Numbered from the stretch's first letter, positions 1 to 7,579 are shown. The stretch is 12,766 nucleotides of DNA from Susulua sp964590995 (GCA_964590995.1 CAZPYY010000030.1:1-12766), one strand, 5' to 3'. The notes: generated from the letters alone by a model not told the origin. Translations and numbers: made by a program.

Positions 1-72
1 CCGAGGTAGCTCAGGCGGTAGAGCGAGGGACTGAAAATCCCTGCGTCAGGGGTTCGACTCCCTTCCTCGGCA
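1..72 (+). tRNA. tRNA-Phe (anticodon GAA), 5' base cut off
   Basis: A full cloverleaf can be folded. The acceptor strand 1-6 pairs with 65-70, and C71 implies a first G just before the window. The D stem is 9-12 with 21-24. The anticodon stem is 26-30 with 38-42, around a seven-base loop with anticodon GAA at 33-35. The T stem is 48-52 with 60-64 around the standard TTCGACT loop. The discriminator is A72 and no CCA is encoded after it. The base after the anticodon is A, as usual in bacterial tRNA-Phe. The next gene starts 33 bases downstream on the same strand. Confidence 0.96.
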
Positions 73-105
73 CTTTTTGTGAGTCAGTAATTATTAGTTA
101 AATAA

Positions 106-1569
106 GTGAAAAAAATAATTCTCTTCCTTTCCTTCCTTCTGTTTATTCCCTTTCACAACAGCTTTCCTCTTTTTAGGCCGGTTCAGGGATTAGAGAGCGG
201 TAGTGTAAAAAGAGTAATCGTATCACCTTTTGACTCAGAAGCTATTTGTGTTGCTTCAAATAATTCCTTATATAAGAGCCAAGATGGTGGCCAGGAATTT
301 AAGAAGGTAGCAGTATTTAAGGATGAAGAAGTCCAGCATATCTTCTTTGATTCTTCCCGAGCTGATACCATATATATTGTTACTAGTCATCATCTCTACA
401 GACTAAAAGAGGGGTTAGAGAGGTTATTTTCTTCACCTGATGATGAGTCAATCTTTACAGCTACAAAACATAGAGGATTACTTTATATCGGGACAAGCCA
501 AGGACTCCACTCTGCTTCCGAAGATGCTTTAATTTGGAGAAAGATAAAATCCTTCAACGATTTCTCTATTTATTTCCTAGAACCATCCGGGGATAATTTA
601 TATCTAGCTACCGAAAGAGGTGCTTATCTCTTAAAAGACGAGAGGAAGGCAGAGAGATTGTTTGTAATGAGGAAAGAAGAGGCTATAGGTGAAGAAGGCC
701 TATCGTCTCAAATTATCAAGGTAGATGTTTTAAATAAAGGTTATCTTTGGCTTGGTACAAACCAGGGCTTATTCATCTCTGAGGATAAGGGGGCCAACTG
801 GAGAAAAATATATATACCAGGGATAAATAATCTTTCTATTAATTGTCTTGCTCAGACAAAATTAGAGGCTAATACCATTTATTTAGGCACTACTAAAGGA
901 TTTTTTATGGTTGATCTAAGGAGGAATACATCTAAACAGCTCTTCGAAGGGTTGTACTCTTCTTATATTTCCTGGATAGAGTTTACCCCTGAGGGCAGAA
1001 TTTACTTAGCGACTCCCAAAGGCCTATTTGAAAATGATTATTTTTCATCGGTTTATCCTGAAGATAGTTTAAGGATGGTTTTAGGAGGAGAGCCTTCGGT
1101 GGGAGAAATCCAGGAGGCGGCCTTAAAGTATAACGAAGTTCACCCTGATAAGATAAGGAAATGGAGAGAGGGCCTAAAGTATAGGGCATTGTTTCCGGAA
1201 GTAAGTTTGGATTTTGACAAAACGGTTACTACAGCCTTAGGGGCTACTTATGACCGAGTACAGATTGGCCCTCAGGATTGGGGAGTTAACCTTAAATGGG
1301 ATATCGGCGATTTACTTTGGAACTCTTATGAGGATGATGTAGATACCCGGGCCCGTCTTAATACCCAGTTGCGGCTGGATATTCTTGATGAGATAAACCG
1401 AGTATACTTTGAAAGAGTGCGCTTGAGGAGAGAGCTTGCCAGCGCTACCCTTTCAGAGGAGGATTTATTTAAGAAGAAGCTAAGGTTATCAGAGCTAACC
1501 GCAATTATTGATGGCTATACCGGTGGTTATTTTTCAAAACAAATAAGGAAGAGGAGTGCGAAGCAATAA
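106..1569 (+). CDS. Secreted beta-propeller (BNR/Asp-box-like) protein with conserved C-terminal helical module
   Basis: A 487-residue protein of unknown function. Residues 1-20 form a lysine-then-hydrophobic signal peptide, so export is predicted. Residues about 30-310 hold recurring propeller blades ending in strands such as YIGTSQGL, WLGTNQGLF and YLGTTKGFF, with Asp-box-like turns SQDGG and SEDKGANW; these recall sortilin/Ycf48-type propellers. Residues about 335-480 are a different module, with a WREG...RALFPEVSLDFD segment, a DWGVNLKWDIGDLLWN segment, then a charged helical region with DILDEINRVYFERVRL. I recall similar tails in uncharacterised outer-envelope proteins of Omnitrophota and delta-proteobacteria, but no function. 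The start is GTG with no clear Shine-Dalgarno; it is chosen because it leads directly into the signal peptide. The 3' end overlaps the next gene by 14 bases. Confidence 0.75.
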   Translation: MKKIILFLSFLLFIPFHNSFPLFRPVQGLESGSVKRVIVSPFDSEAICVASNNSLYKSQDGGQEFKKVAVFKDEEVQHIFFDSSRADTIYIVTSHHLYRLKEGLERLFSSPDDESIFTATKHRGLLYIGTSQGLHSASEDALIWRKIKSFNDFSIYFLEPSGDNLYLATERGAYLLKDERKAERLFVMRKEEAIGEEGLSSQIIKVDVLNKGYLWLGTNQGLFISEDKGANWRKIYIPGINNLSINCLAQTKLEANTIYLGTTKGFFMVDLRRNTSKQLFEGLYSSYISWIEFTPEGRIYLATPKGLFENDYFSSVYPEDSLRMVLGGEPSVGEIQEAALKYNEVHPDKIRKWREGLKYRALFPEVSLDFDKTVTTALGATYDRVQIGPQDWGVNLKWDIGDLLWNSYEDDVDTRARLNTQLRLDILDEINRVYFERVRLRRELASATLSEEDLFKKKLRLSELTAIIDGYTGGYFSKQIRKRSAKQ

Positions 1570-2581
1570 ACCGTTAGTTCTAATTCTTTGCGGGGGGAGG
1601 TCCCTGCGGCTTTGGCCTTTGTCTGAGAAGGTAAGTAAGAATTTCTTAGATATTTTTGGCTTCTCGCCCTTAGAGCTTACCATAAAAAGATTTTTAAAGA
1701 TAACCACCCGAGATAATATATTTTTAGTTGCCAACCAGGCAGAGAGAAAAGAGCTAACGAAATCAAAATTAATAAATGAGAATAATATTTTCTTTGAGCC
1801 AGCCAGTAAAAACACTGCCGCCGCTATTCTTTTGTCTTTACATCATTTAAAAAAGTATTCCCAGAAGAATGTAATTATCTCACCGGTAGATGCCCTTATA
1901 AAAAACAAGACCAAGTTTTATCGGGTCTTGAAGAAATCTTTAGCAGTAGCCCAAGATGGTTGGATATGCACCTTAGGCATAAAACCATCTTCACCTACAC
2001 CAAACTTTGGTTATATTCAAATAAAAGGGGCAGCTAAAAAGGGTATTTTTTCAGTAAAGAAGTTTATTGAAAAGCCAACAGCAACTAGAGCAAAAAAGCT
2101 TATTTCTTCAGGAAATTGTTTTTACAATAGCGGGATGTTTGTTGCCTCTGTTTCTACCCTAACCGATGAGTATAAGAAGTATTACTCTCATTATAAGTAT
2201 TTTAGCAGGTGCTTCTACGCTAAGAGAATTTCTTCTCTCTATAAGGAGATAAGTGATATCCCTTTTGATAGAGCCATAATGGAGAAGACAAAAAAGGCTA
2301 AAATGGTTAAAGGGAATTTTTCCTGGAAAGATTTTGGTTCTTGGTTAGCCATCTATGAAGTTTTGGCTAAAGATAAAAAGGGCAATGTAACCAGAGGTAA
2401 TTCCTTTATTCGTGATGGTAAGAATAATCTAATTTATCTGGATAGCTTGAAGAAAAAAGCTTTGGTATTAGGTTTAGAGGATATTTTCCTTGCAGATACT
2501 GAAAATTTTACCCTCCTTGCTACTCGTGACCACTTAGACAATCTTAAACTAGCCTTAAAAGAATTTAGGCGATCCAGATAA
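1556..2581 (+). CDS. Divergent mannose-1-phosphate guanylyltransferase-like nucleotidyltransferase
   Basis: A 341-residue GT-A-fold nucleotidyltransferase of the GDP-mannose pyrophosphorylase family, which makes GDP-mannose from GTP and mannose-1-phosphate for glycan synthesis. Visible motifs are GGRSLRLWPLS (residues 13-23), EPASKNTAAAI (about 82-92), FIEKP, FYNSGMFVA and WKDFGSW. The size fits single-domain ManC forms without the C-terminal isomerase. Several signature residues depart from the family pattern GGxGTRLWPLS...PK: S16 replaces a glycine, L17 a threonine, and S27-K28 stands for P-K. The usual DH pair after the central strand reads DA. The substrate could therefore differ. The start is GTG, behind a purine-rich SD-like run at 1545-1551, inside the end of the propeller gene, so translational coupling is likely. 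Confidence 0.8.
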   Translation: MRSNKPLVLILCGGRSLRLWPLSEKVSKNFLDIFGFSPLELTIKRFLKITTRDNIFLVANQAERKELTKSKLINENNIFFEPASKNTAAAILLSLHHLKKYSQKNVIISPVDALIKNKTKFYRVLKKSLAVAQDGWICTLGIKPSSPTPNFGYIQIKGAAKKGIFSVKKFIEKPTATRAKKLISSGNCFYNSGMFVASVSTLTDEYKKYYSHYKYFSRCFYAKRISSLYKEISDIPFDRAIMEKTKKAKMVKGNFSWKDFGSWLAIYEVLAKDKKGNVTRGNSFIRDGKNNLIYLDSLKKKALVLGLEDIFLADTENFTLLATRDHLDNLKLALKEFRRSR

Positions 2582-2585
2582 GGTG
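2580..2585 (+). promoter_or_regulatory. Shine-Dalgarno AAGGTG for the radical SAM gene
   Basis: AAGGTG lies seven bases before the ATG at 2593 and overlaps the TAA stop of the preceding gene. It supports the chosen start and coupled translation. Confidence 0.6.
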
Positions 2586-2592
2586 TTTTAAA

Positions 2593-3552
2593 ATGAGTTC
2601 ATCTAAAAAAAAGATGTCAGGAGAGGATTACTTTTACGGCCCAGTCCCATCAAGAAGGCTGGGTTTTTCTCTAGGGGTAGATTTACTTACTAAAAAGACC
2701 TGTTCTTTTAATTGTCTATATTGTCAATTAGGGCAAAGCAACAAGAAGACTGCAAAAAGGTTTTCTTCCTTAAAGCTCTCTAAATTCAAAGAGGGTTTAG
2801 AAGAGATTATTAGTAAAAATCCCAAGATTAATTACATAACTATCTCTGGGTCTGGAGAACCAACCCTGCATGAAGATTTAGATAAGATAATTGCTATCAT
2901 AAAAAAGATTACTCAAAATAAGTACCCGGTAGCTGTAATCACTAATTCATCCCTCCTCTATAGAAGAAAGGTTAGAGATGAGTTAAAAAAGGCAGATTTA
3001 ATCGTCCCTTCCCTAGATGCGGCTACCGCCGGGACTTTTTCAAGAATTAATCGTCCCTTCAAGGGGATAACTCTTGAAAAAATAGTAAATGGTCTAATTC
3101 GGTTAAGAAAGGAATTCAAGGGTGAAATTTGGCTAGAGATAATGCTTATTGCCGGGATAAATGATAGTAAGAGGGAAATAGAGAAATTTAAAGAAATCAT
3201 AGATAAGATCAATCCTGATAAAATTCAGCTTAATCTTCCAGTAAGGCCGGCAGGGGTAAAGATATCTTTGCCGAGCCGAAAAAAAATCAAAAGAATAAAG
3301 AAAGTTTTGGGCAGAACTGCTAAGGTTGTGGTAAAATTTTCTCTCAAGAAAAGTGGCGGTAAGGCTTATGGAAATTTAAAAAGAGATATTTTTAATTTTC
3401 TAAAGGTAAGACCGGCAACCCTAGAGGATTTAACAAGATCTTTAACCGCAAATCCTAATGAGATAACCAAACAGCTTTTTTTGCTTCTGGAGAAAAAGAA
3501 GATAAAAAAGAGTAGGCATAGAGGAATAAAGTATTTTGTGATAAATGATTAA
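2593..3552 (+). CDS. Radical SAM protein (COG0731-like) with C-terminal winged-helix-like domain
   Basis: A 319-residue radical SAM enzyme. The N-terminal GPVPSRRLGFSLGVD segment followed by the CX3CX2C cluster motif (C37, C41, C44, in CSFNCLYC) is typical of the COG0731 group. The 4Fe-4S cluster would be bound by those cysteines, with the fourth ligand from S-adenosylmethionine. A GSGEPTLHEDL stretch follows, at the usual place of the SAM-binding glycine-rich strand. The barrel appears to end near residue 245. Residues about 255-319 look like a small winged-helix domain (DIFNFLKVRPATLEDL, then LLEKKKIKKSRHRG). The substrate is unknown. Archaeal relatives make wyosine on tRNA-Phe, but bacterial members are uncharacterised. 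The gene overlaps the next by eight bases. Confidence 0.85.
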   Translation: MSSSKKKMSGEDYFYGPVPSRRLGFSLGVDLLTKKTCSFNCLYCQLGQSNKKTAKRFSSLKLSKFKEGLEEIISKNPKINYITISGSGEPTLHEDLDKIIAIIKKITQNKYPVAVITNSSLLYRRKVRDELKKADLIVPSLDAATAGTFSRINRPFKGITLEKIVNGLIRLRKEFKGEIWLEIMLIAGINDSKREIEKFKEIIDKINPDKIQLNLPVRPAGVKISLPSRKKIKRIKKVLGRTAKVVVKFSLKKSGGKAYGNLKRDIFNFLKVRPATLEDLTRSLTANPNEITKQLFLLLEKKKIKKSRHRGIKYFVIND

Positions 3553-4198
3553 AGAGAATATTCAAAGAATCTTGAAAAAATTGCCCGAGGGCGTAGAGCT
3601 AGTTGCAGCTGCCAAGGAGCGGACTACTGCTGAGGTTGCTGAAGCTCTGGAGGCAGGAGTAAAAATAGTTGGCGAGAACTACCTAAAGGAAGCTCAGGAA
3701 AAAATTGCCGCTTTAGGTAATAAAGCCAAGTGGCACTTCATTGGCCATCTTCAGAAGAATAAGGTTAAAAAGGCAATAAAGATATTTGATATGATTGAAA
3801 CCCTTGATTCTTTAGCTTTAGCTGAAGTTCTGGATAAGGAGTGTAAAAAAATAAATAAAGTTATGCCGGTCTTAATTGAAGTTAACTCCGCTGGCGAAGC
3901 TCAAAAGCAGGGAGTATTAGCTGAAGATGTTGAGCGGCTTCTCGATGAGATCTTACAATTTGCTAATTTAAAACCTATGGGACTTATGACCATGGGCCCT
4001 TGGCTAGATAATCCAGAAGATTTGAGGCCCTTTTTTAAAGAAACAAAAGATTTATTCGATAAGATTAAAGGTAATTATCAGGGAAAATTAGAGTGGGTCT
4101 ATCTTTCTATGGGAATGAGCAGATCATACAAGGTAGCTATAGAGGAAGGAGCTAACTTGGTCAGGGTCGGGACAGCGATCTTTGGTGAGAGAAAATAA
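3545..4198 (+). CDS. yggS: YggS/PLPBP family pyridoxal-phosphate homeostasis protein
   Basis: A 217-residue single-domain PLP-binding protein of the alanine-racemase-like fold type III group. Known members are cytosolic carriers or buffers of pyridoxal 5'-phosphate, with no established catalysis. K24 in VAAAKERT is the expected PLP Schiff-base lysine. Other hallmarks are GENYLKEAQEK, WHFIGHLQKNKVK, the MGLMTMGP strand and the C-terminal LSMGMSRSYKVAIEEGANLVRVGTAIFGER-type segment that holds the phosphate. Length is slightly below the usual 225-235 residues because the N-terminus is short. The ATG lies inside the end of the radical SAM gene with no SD, so coupled translation is likely. A PLP-biosynthesis gene, pdxJ, lies about 7 kb downstream. 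Confidence 0.93.
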   Translation: MIKENIQRILKKLPEGVELVAAAKERTTAEVAEALEAGVKIVGENYLKEAQEKIAALGNKAKWHFIGHLQKNKVKKAIKIFDMIETLDSLALAEVLDKECKKINKVMPVLIEVNSAGEAQKQGVLAEDVERLLDEILQFANLKPMGLMTMGPWLDNPEDLRPFFKETKDLFDKIKGNYQGKLEWVYLSMGMSRSYKVAIEEGANLVRVGTAIFGERK

Positions 4199-4215
4199 GA
4201 AAATAATTTTAGAGA

Positions 4216-4923
4216 ATGAGAATTAAGATAATTTTTGATAAGAATAAGCTTGAGGATAAGTATTCTTGTGGCTGGGGTACTTCCTATATAATTGGTAATG
4301 AAACCTTATTTGATACCGGGGAAAAGGCAGAGTATACTCTAAAGAATCTAAAGGCCTTAGGTGTAGATATAGAGGCAATAGAGAGGGTTGTTATTTCTCA
4401 TAACCATTGGGATCATACCGGCGGGCTTTGGGATCTTTTGAGTATTAATAAAGATATCGAGATCTTTGCTTGCTCAGACTTTGCTAGAGAATTCGAGGAT
4501 AAGCTCATCTTTTATAATTTTAAAGTAGTTGATAGTTTTCGCCAGATTTACGAGAATATTTATACAACCGGACCTTTTAAGGGGCGCTATAAAGATAAAG
4601 AGGTGGAGGAGCAAGCCTTATTAGTAAAGACAGATAAAGGTGTTTCTGTTGCCTGTGGCTGTTCTCATCCGGGAATTATTAAATTCATCGAGAAAGCAAA
4701 AAAGGAGTTTCCTAAAAGTAAGATATATGCTGCATTAGGTGGGTTTCATCTTATCGATGAAGATAATAGGGTTATAAGATATCTTATAGAAGAGATAAAA
4801 AACTTAGGTGTAGAGAATGTTGGCCCTTCACACTGTACAGGATTTGAGGCGATGAATGTTTTCAAAGAAGTTTATGCTGAAAATTTCTGGGATGTGAAGG
4901 TTGGCCAAGAATTTCGGTTATAA
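4216..4923 (+). CDS. MBL-fold metallo-hydrolase (COG1237-like)
   Basis: A 235-residue metallo-beta-lactamase-fold protein. The metal signature is S-H62-N-H64-W-D66-H67-TGG. Further likely ligands are H151 in CGCSHPG, H178 in GGFHL and H206 in PSHCTG. This arrangement, plus the LFDTGEK strand near residue 32, is like the COG1237 group often named 7,8-dihydropterin-6-yl-methyl-4-(beta-D-ribofuranosyl)aminobenzene-5'-phosphate synthase in methanogens. The bacterial substrate is not established, so I give only the fold-level name. It is soluble, with no signal peptide. The start has only a weak AGAGA before the ATG. It sits 17 bases after yggS and 17 bases before the membrane-protein gene. Confidence 0.87.
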   Translation: MRIKIIFDKNKLEDKYSCGWGTSYIIGNETLFDTGEKAEYTLKNLKALGVDIEAIERVVISHNHWDHTGGLWDLLSINKDIEIFACSDFAREFEDKLIFYNFKVVDSFRQIYENIYTTGPFKGRYKDKEVEEQALLVKTDKGVSVACGCSHPGIIKFIEKAKKEFPKSKIYAALGGFHLIDEDNRVIRYLIEEIKNLGVENVGPSHCTGFEAMNVFKEVYAENFWDVKVGQEFRL

Positions 4924-4928
4924 TTTTT

Positions 4929-4934
4929 AAGGAG
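4929..4934 (+). promoter_or_regulatory. Strong Shine-Dalgarno AAGGAG for the membrane-protein gene
   Basis: AAGGAG lies six bases before the ATG at 4941. It is one of only two strong ribosome-binding sites in the window and fixes this start. Confidence 0.75.
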
Positions 4935-4940
4935 AAGAGT

Positions 4941-5564
4941 ATGGAAAATACGGTATTAAAAAGAATTCATGAAGAATTAAAACACCATGCTCCTTTTACG
5001 GCTTTTGGTGCAATTACTGGAATTGTTATCATGATTATTTTTCGCAATATTTCACCAAAGACTTCTTACAATCTTTTTTACGTTTTCCATCCCGTACATA
5101 TATTATTAAGTGCTTTAGCTACAGCTTCTATGTATGAACTACATAAATGCCCGGGTGAAAAGAAGAGGTGCAGTCTTCCTATTCTGCTAATAATTGGTTA
5201 TCTTGGCTCAATAGGTATAGCCACTTTAAGTGATTCGGTAATTCCTTATTTTGGAGAGGCCCTGCTTAAAATGCCTCACCGCGAAGTTCACGCTGGTTTT
5301 ATTGAGAAGTGGTGGCTTATAAATCCTTTAGCAATAATCGGAATCGCTATAGCCTATTTCCGGCCATCAACTAAATTCTCACACTATGGGCATGTGTTAT
5401 TAAGTACCTGGGCATCACTCTTTCACATAATTATGGCTGGAGGCCAACCCTTGAGCTTGGCTTCTTATGGTGCTGTATTTATATTTCTATTCTTAGCAGT
5501 ATGGATTCCTTGTTGCGTTAGTGATATAATATTTCCGCTTTTGTTTATAAGGGGTAAAAAATAG
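4941..5564 (+). CDS. Unidentified polytopic membrane protein with paired histidines
   Basis: I do not recognise this 207-residue protein. Five or six hydrophobic spans are visible, at about 17-34, 44-63, 78-97, 124-140, 151-166 and 172-200, so it is an inner-membrane protein. Histidines occur in pairs near span ends: H15-H16, H50/H53 (HPVH), H113/H117 (HREVH), H148/H151 (HYGH), then H162. C70 and C77 lie in the loop after span 2, and a CC pair sits in the last span. The polar motif TLSDSVIPYFGE (95-106) follows span 3. Such spacing suggests a metal or haem site, but that is inference. The start has a strong SD. Neighbours give no functional hint. Confidence 0.8.
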   Translation: MENTVLKRIHEELKHHAPFTAFGAITGIVIMIIFRNISPKTSYNLFYVFHPVHILLSALATASMYELHKCPGEKKRCSLPILLIIGYLGSIGIATLSDSVIPYFGEALLKMPHREVHAGFIEKWWLINPLAIIGIAIAYFRPSTKFSHYGHVLLSTWASLFHIIMAGGQPLSLASYGAVFIFLFLAVWIPCCVSDIIFPLLFIRGKK

Positions 5565-5582
5565 TCACCTAGTAATCAAAAT

Positions 5583-5954
5583 ATGCCGAGGAAAGAAACT
5601 GCCTTATATCTGGTCATGTTTCTATTGTTTTCTACCTGTGGCTGCGTACAAATGAGAGATTATACCGGCACAAGGGATGGAAATTTTATAGTAGGCCTAA
5701 GGAGTGGCTTTGACCAGGGCGTTGATAAGAAGAGTTACCGTGTAGTTGGTGAAGATATAGCTTTAATCATCGGCGACACCAAGAACGATATTGTTTTTAA
5801 GATTGGCCTTCCTACTAAAACTAAGATAGAGTTAGATGGGTATGAGAACTGGATGTATGAGGAGGAAAAAATAGATTTATTCTTTAGAGGTAAGCGTCTT
5901 AGAGGCTGGAGCTGTTCGAGATATGAAGAAGCCAAGGTCCAAGAGGAGAAGTAA
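5583..5954 (+). CDS. Probable small lipoprotein with a BamE/SmpA-like domain
   Basis: A 123-residue exported protein. Residues 1-21 are a signal sequence ending in STCGCVQ. C21 (or C19) could be the lipidated cysteine, though the residues before it fit a lipobox imperfectly. Residues about 55-105 read like a SmpA/BamE fold: GDTKNDIVFKIGLPTK, then a Y-E-N-W-M-Y strand, then KIDLFFRGKRLRGW. In Gram-negative bacteria this fold occurs in the outer-membrane lipoprotein BamE and in many unrelated small envelope proteins, so a BAM role cannot be claimed. No clear SD precedes the ATG. Its 3' end overlaps the glycosylase gene by 32 bases. Confidence 0.7.
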   Translation: MPRKETALYLVMFLLFSTCGCVQMRDYTGTRDGNFIVGLRSGFDQGVDKKSYRVVGEDIALIIGDTKNDIVFKIGLPTKTKIELDGYENWMYEEEKIDLFFRGKRLRGWSCSRYEEAKVQEEK

Positions 5955-6525
5955 AGCCTTTTTCTGCCGCCAAGCTGAGCATGTAGCAAAGAATATCCTC
6001 GGTGATTATTTAACTCTCAAAAATAAAAAACAGACCTTAATCGGAAAAATAGTTGAAACCGAAGCTTACTTGGGTCTAGGTGATGATGCTTCCCATAGTT
6101 TTCAGGGAAGGGTTACTGCGCGCAATAAGATTATTTATAGTCAAGGAGGTCTTATCTATGTCTATCTTATTTATGGCAAATTCTGGTGTTTTAATATTGT
6201 GGTTTCGAAGAAAGACAACCCGCAAGCAGTATTTATAAGAGCTATTGAGCCTATCCAGGGTATTGAATTGATGAAAAAAAGAAGAGGCCTAGAGAAAAGA
6301 GAGAAGCTGACTAATGGTCCTTGTCGCTGGACTCAAAGTTTTTCGATTAATAAGAGCTTCTTAGGCAGAGAAATTACATCTAAAGATATTTTTATCTCTT
6401 CACCAGCCAATAAAAACTTTACTATAGTTAAAGCGAAGAGAGTAGGTGTTGATTACGCTGTTAAATCCAAGAATTTACGTTTGCGATTCTACATTAAGGA
6501 TAACCCCTTTGTTAGCGTGTTATGA
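5923..6525 (+). CDS. Alkylpurine (3-methyladenine) DNA glycosylase, AAG/MPG family
   Basis: A 200-residue monofunctional base-excision repair enzyme that removes alkylated purines such as 3-methyladenine. Motifs are in family order: IVETEAYLG (43-51), DDASHSF, the RVTARN segment, GLIYVYLIYG, FWCFNIVV, AVFIRAIEP and LTNGPCRW. E47 aligns with the catalytic glutamate of human AAG (E125, followed by A-Y). The Asn in CFNIVV matches the active-site Asn169. Length is normal for the bacterial family. The N-terminal lysine/arginine-rich stretch before FFCRQAEHVAKNILG is encoded in the overlap with the upstream lipoprotein gene. No other plausible start exists downstream before the conserved region, so the ATG at 5923 is kept. 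Confidence 0.93.
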   Translation: MKKPRSKRRSKAFFCRQAEHVAKNILGDYLTLKNKKQTLIGKIVETEAYLGLGDDASHSFQGRVTARNKIIYSQGGLIYVYLIYGKFWCFNIVVSKKDNPQAVFIRAIEPIQGIELMKKRRGLEKREKLTNGPCRWTQSFSINKSFLGREITSKDIFISSPANKNFTIVKAKRVGVDYAVKSKNLRLRFYIKDNPFVSVL

Positions 6526-6555
6526 TAGGGTTACTACAAAGTTTTTAAACAGATA

Positions 6556-6564
6556 TGATATAAT
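6556..6564 (+). promoter_or_regulatory. Candidate extended -10 promoter for tilS
   Basis: TGATATAAT is an exact extended -10 element (TG, one base, TATAAT). No convincing -35 is seen. Only seven bases separate the -10 from the tilS ATG at 6572, so transcription would begin at or next to the start codon. No SD is present. The promoter function is inferred. Confidence 0.5.
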
Positions 6565-6571
6565 AAAGATT

Positions 6572-7555
6572 ATGGAAGAAACTTTTAAAAGTACCTTAAA
6601 AAAATACGGTTTGTTGAAGAAGAAGGATAAGGTAATTCTAGGGGTTTCTGGCGGTCCGGATTCAGTATATATGCTTTATCAATTCTCGAAGATTCGCAAA
6701 GAGTATAAATTACAATTAGTTTGTGCTCACTTCAACCATAGCTTAAGAAAAGAAGCCGATAAGGAAGAGGAGTTTATTCGTAAGCTCTGTGCAAAATTAG
6801 GGGTAAAATTTATAAGTGAGAAGAAAGACGTGCAGGGCTTTTTTGACGGAGATTCCCTAGAACAGACAGCTAGGAATTTGCGCCTGGATTTCTTCATGAA
6901 GGTCTCTCGCCAGACTAAAATCAAAAAGATTGCTTTAGCTCACCACAAGGACGATCTAATTGAGACGGTATTAATGCGAATGGTTCGGGGTTCAGGTCTA
7001 AAGGGTTTAAGAGGGTTCTTGCCCAAGAGTAAATTCAAGAGTTTGACTGTTATTAGGCCATTGGTAGAGGTTAGGAAAAAAGAGATTATCAAATGGTTGG
7101 AGGAGCAAAAGATATCTTTTTGTAGCGATAAGAGTAATTTTGAAGATAAGTTCTTTCGCAATCGGGTAAGATTAAAGTTATTACCCTTGCTAGAGGAGCT
7201 AAACCCCAACATAGTAAGTAATTTATATAATTTAGCTTCGAATATCTCCTTAGATTATGATTTTATCTATTCTTTCTCTTTCCGGAAGTTTCTCGTTCTC
7301 AAAAAGAAAGAGGCCAGCAAGAGCCTTTGCCTGGATTTAAAGGGTTTAAAAGAATTATCTCCAGCTATATTTAATAATGTAGTTCGTATTGCCATTGAGG
7401 AGTTGAAAGGGAATACCCGAAGGCTTGAGACCAGGCATCTTAATGAATTGCAGGATTTAGTCTTTCATCGGCCCAAGGGGAGTATCGTAGATTTGCCCGA
7501 TCTTATAGCGAAAAAAGAGGAAAAATCGCTTTTTATTCAATCCTTGATTTTATAA
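6572..7555 (+). CDS. tilS: tRNA(Ile)-lysidine synthetase, short form
   Basis: A 327-residue enzyme that attaches lysine to C34 of the CAU-anticodon tRNA-Ile using ATP, so that it reads AUA. The N-type ATP-pyrophosphatase P-loop is S26-GGPDS. AHFNHSLR, LAHHKDDLIETVLMRMVRG and the SNFEDKFFRNRVR segment are TilS hallmarks. The protein ends soon after KGSIVDLPDLIAKKE, which closes the middle domain, and lacks the further C-terminal TilS domain of long forms such as that of E. coli; short forms are known, for example in Aquifex. The same frame stays open upstream to 6446. I place the start at the ATG at 6572 because the upstream codons overlap the glycosylase gene and look unlike TilS. The ATA codon it decodes is common in this window. 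Confidence 0.94.
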   Translation: MEETFKSTLKKYGLLKKKDKVILGVSGGPDSVYMLYQFSKIRKEYKLQLVCAHFNHSLRKEADKEEEFIRKLCAKLGVKFISEKKDVQGFFDGDSLEQTARNLRLDFFMKVSRQTKIKKIALAHHKDDLIETVLMRMVRGSGLKGLRGFLPKSKFKSLTVIRPLVEVRKKEIIKWLEEQKISFCSDKSNFEDKFFRNRVRLKLLPLLEELNPNIVSNLYNLASNISLDYDFIYSFSFRKFLVLKKKEASKSLCLDLKGLKELSPAIFNNVVRIAIEELKGNTRRLETRHLNELQDLVFHRPKGSIVDLPDLIAKKEEKSLFIQSLIL

Positions 7556-7571
7556 CCCGATACAGTATAAT
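7544..7571 (+). promoter_or_regulatory. Sigma-70-type promoter for ftsH
   Basis: TTGATT at 7544-7549, a 16-base spacer and a perfect TATAAT at 7566-7571 form a good housekeeping promoter straddling the tilS stop codon. The ftsH ATG lies eight bases past the -10, so the predicted transcript starts at or just before the start codon. No SD is present. Confidence 0.6.
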
Positions 7572-7579
7572 AGCTAACG

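Noticed and set aside
73..78. The T-run after the tRNA as a rho-independent terminator.
   Set aside because: No separate GC-rich stem precedes the five Ts apart from the tRNA acceptor arm itself, so it is not a convincing terminator.
1..3552. A tRNA-Phe gene near a COG0731-type radical SAM gene, hinting at wyosine modification of that tRNA.
   Set aside because: Wyosine synthesis needs G37; this tRNA has A after the GAA anticodon, and bacterial members of the family are not known to make wyosine. The proximity is probably chance.
5525..5530. A perfect TATAAT as promoter of the small lipoprotein gene.
   Set aside because: It lies inside the membrane-protein coding region 52 bases before the start, with no suitable -35; AT-rich coding sequence yields such hexamers by chance.
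6446..6571. An extra 42-codon N-terminal extension of tilS.
   Set aside because: It overlaps the glycosylase gene in another frame and has no TilS-like sequence; the ATG at 6572 fits the family and the promoter position.
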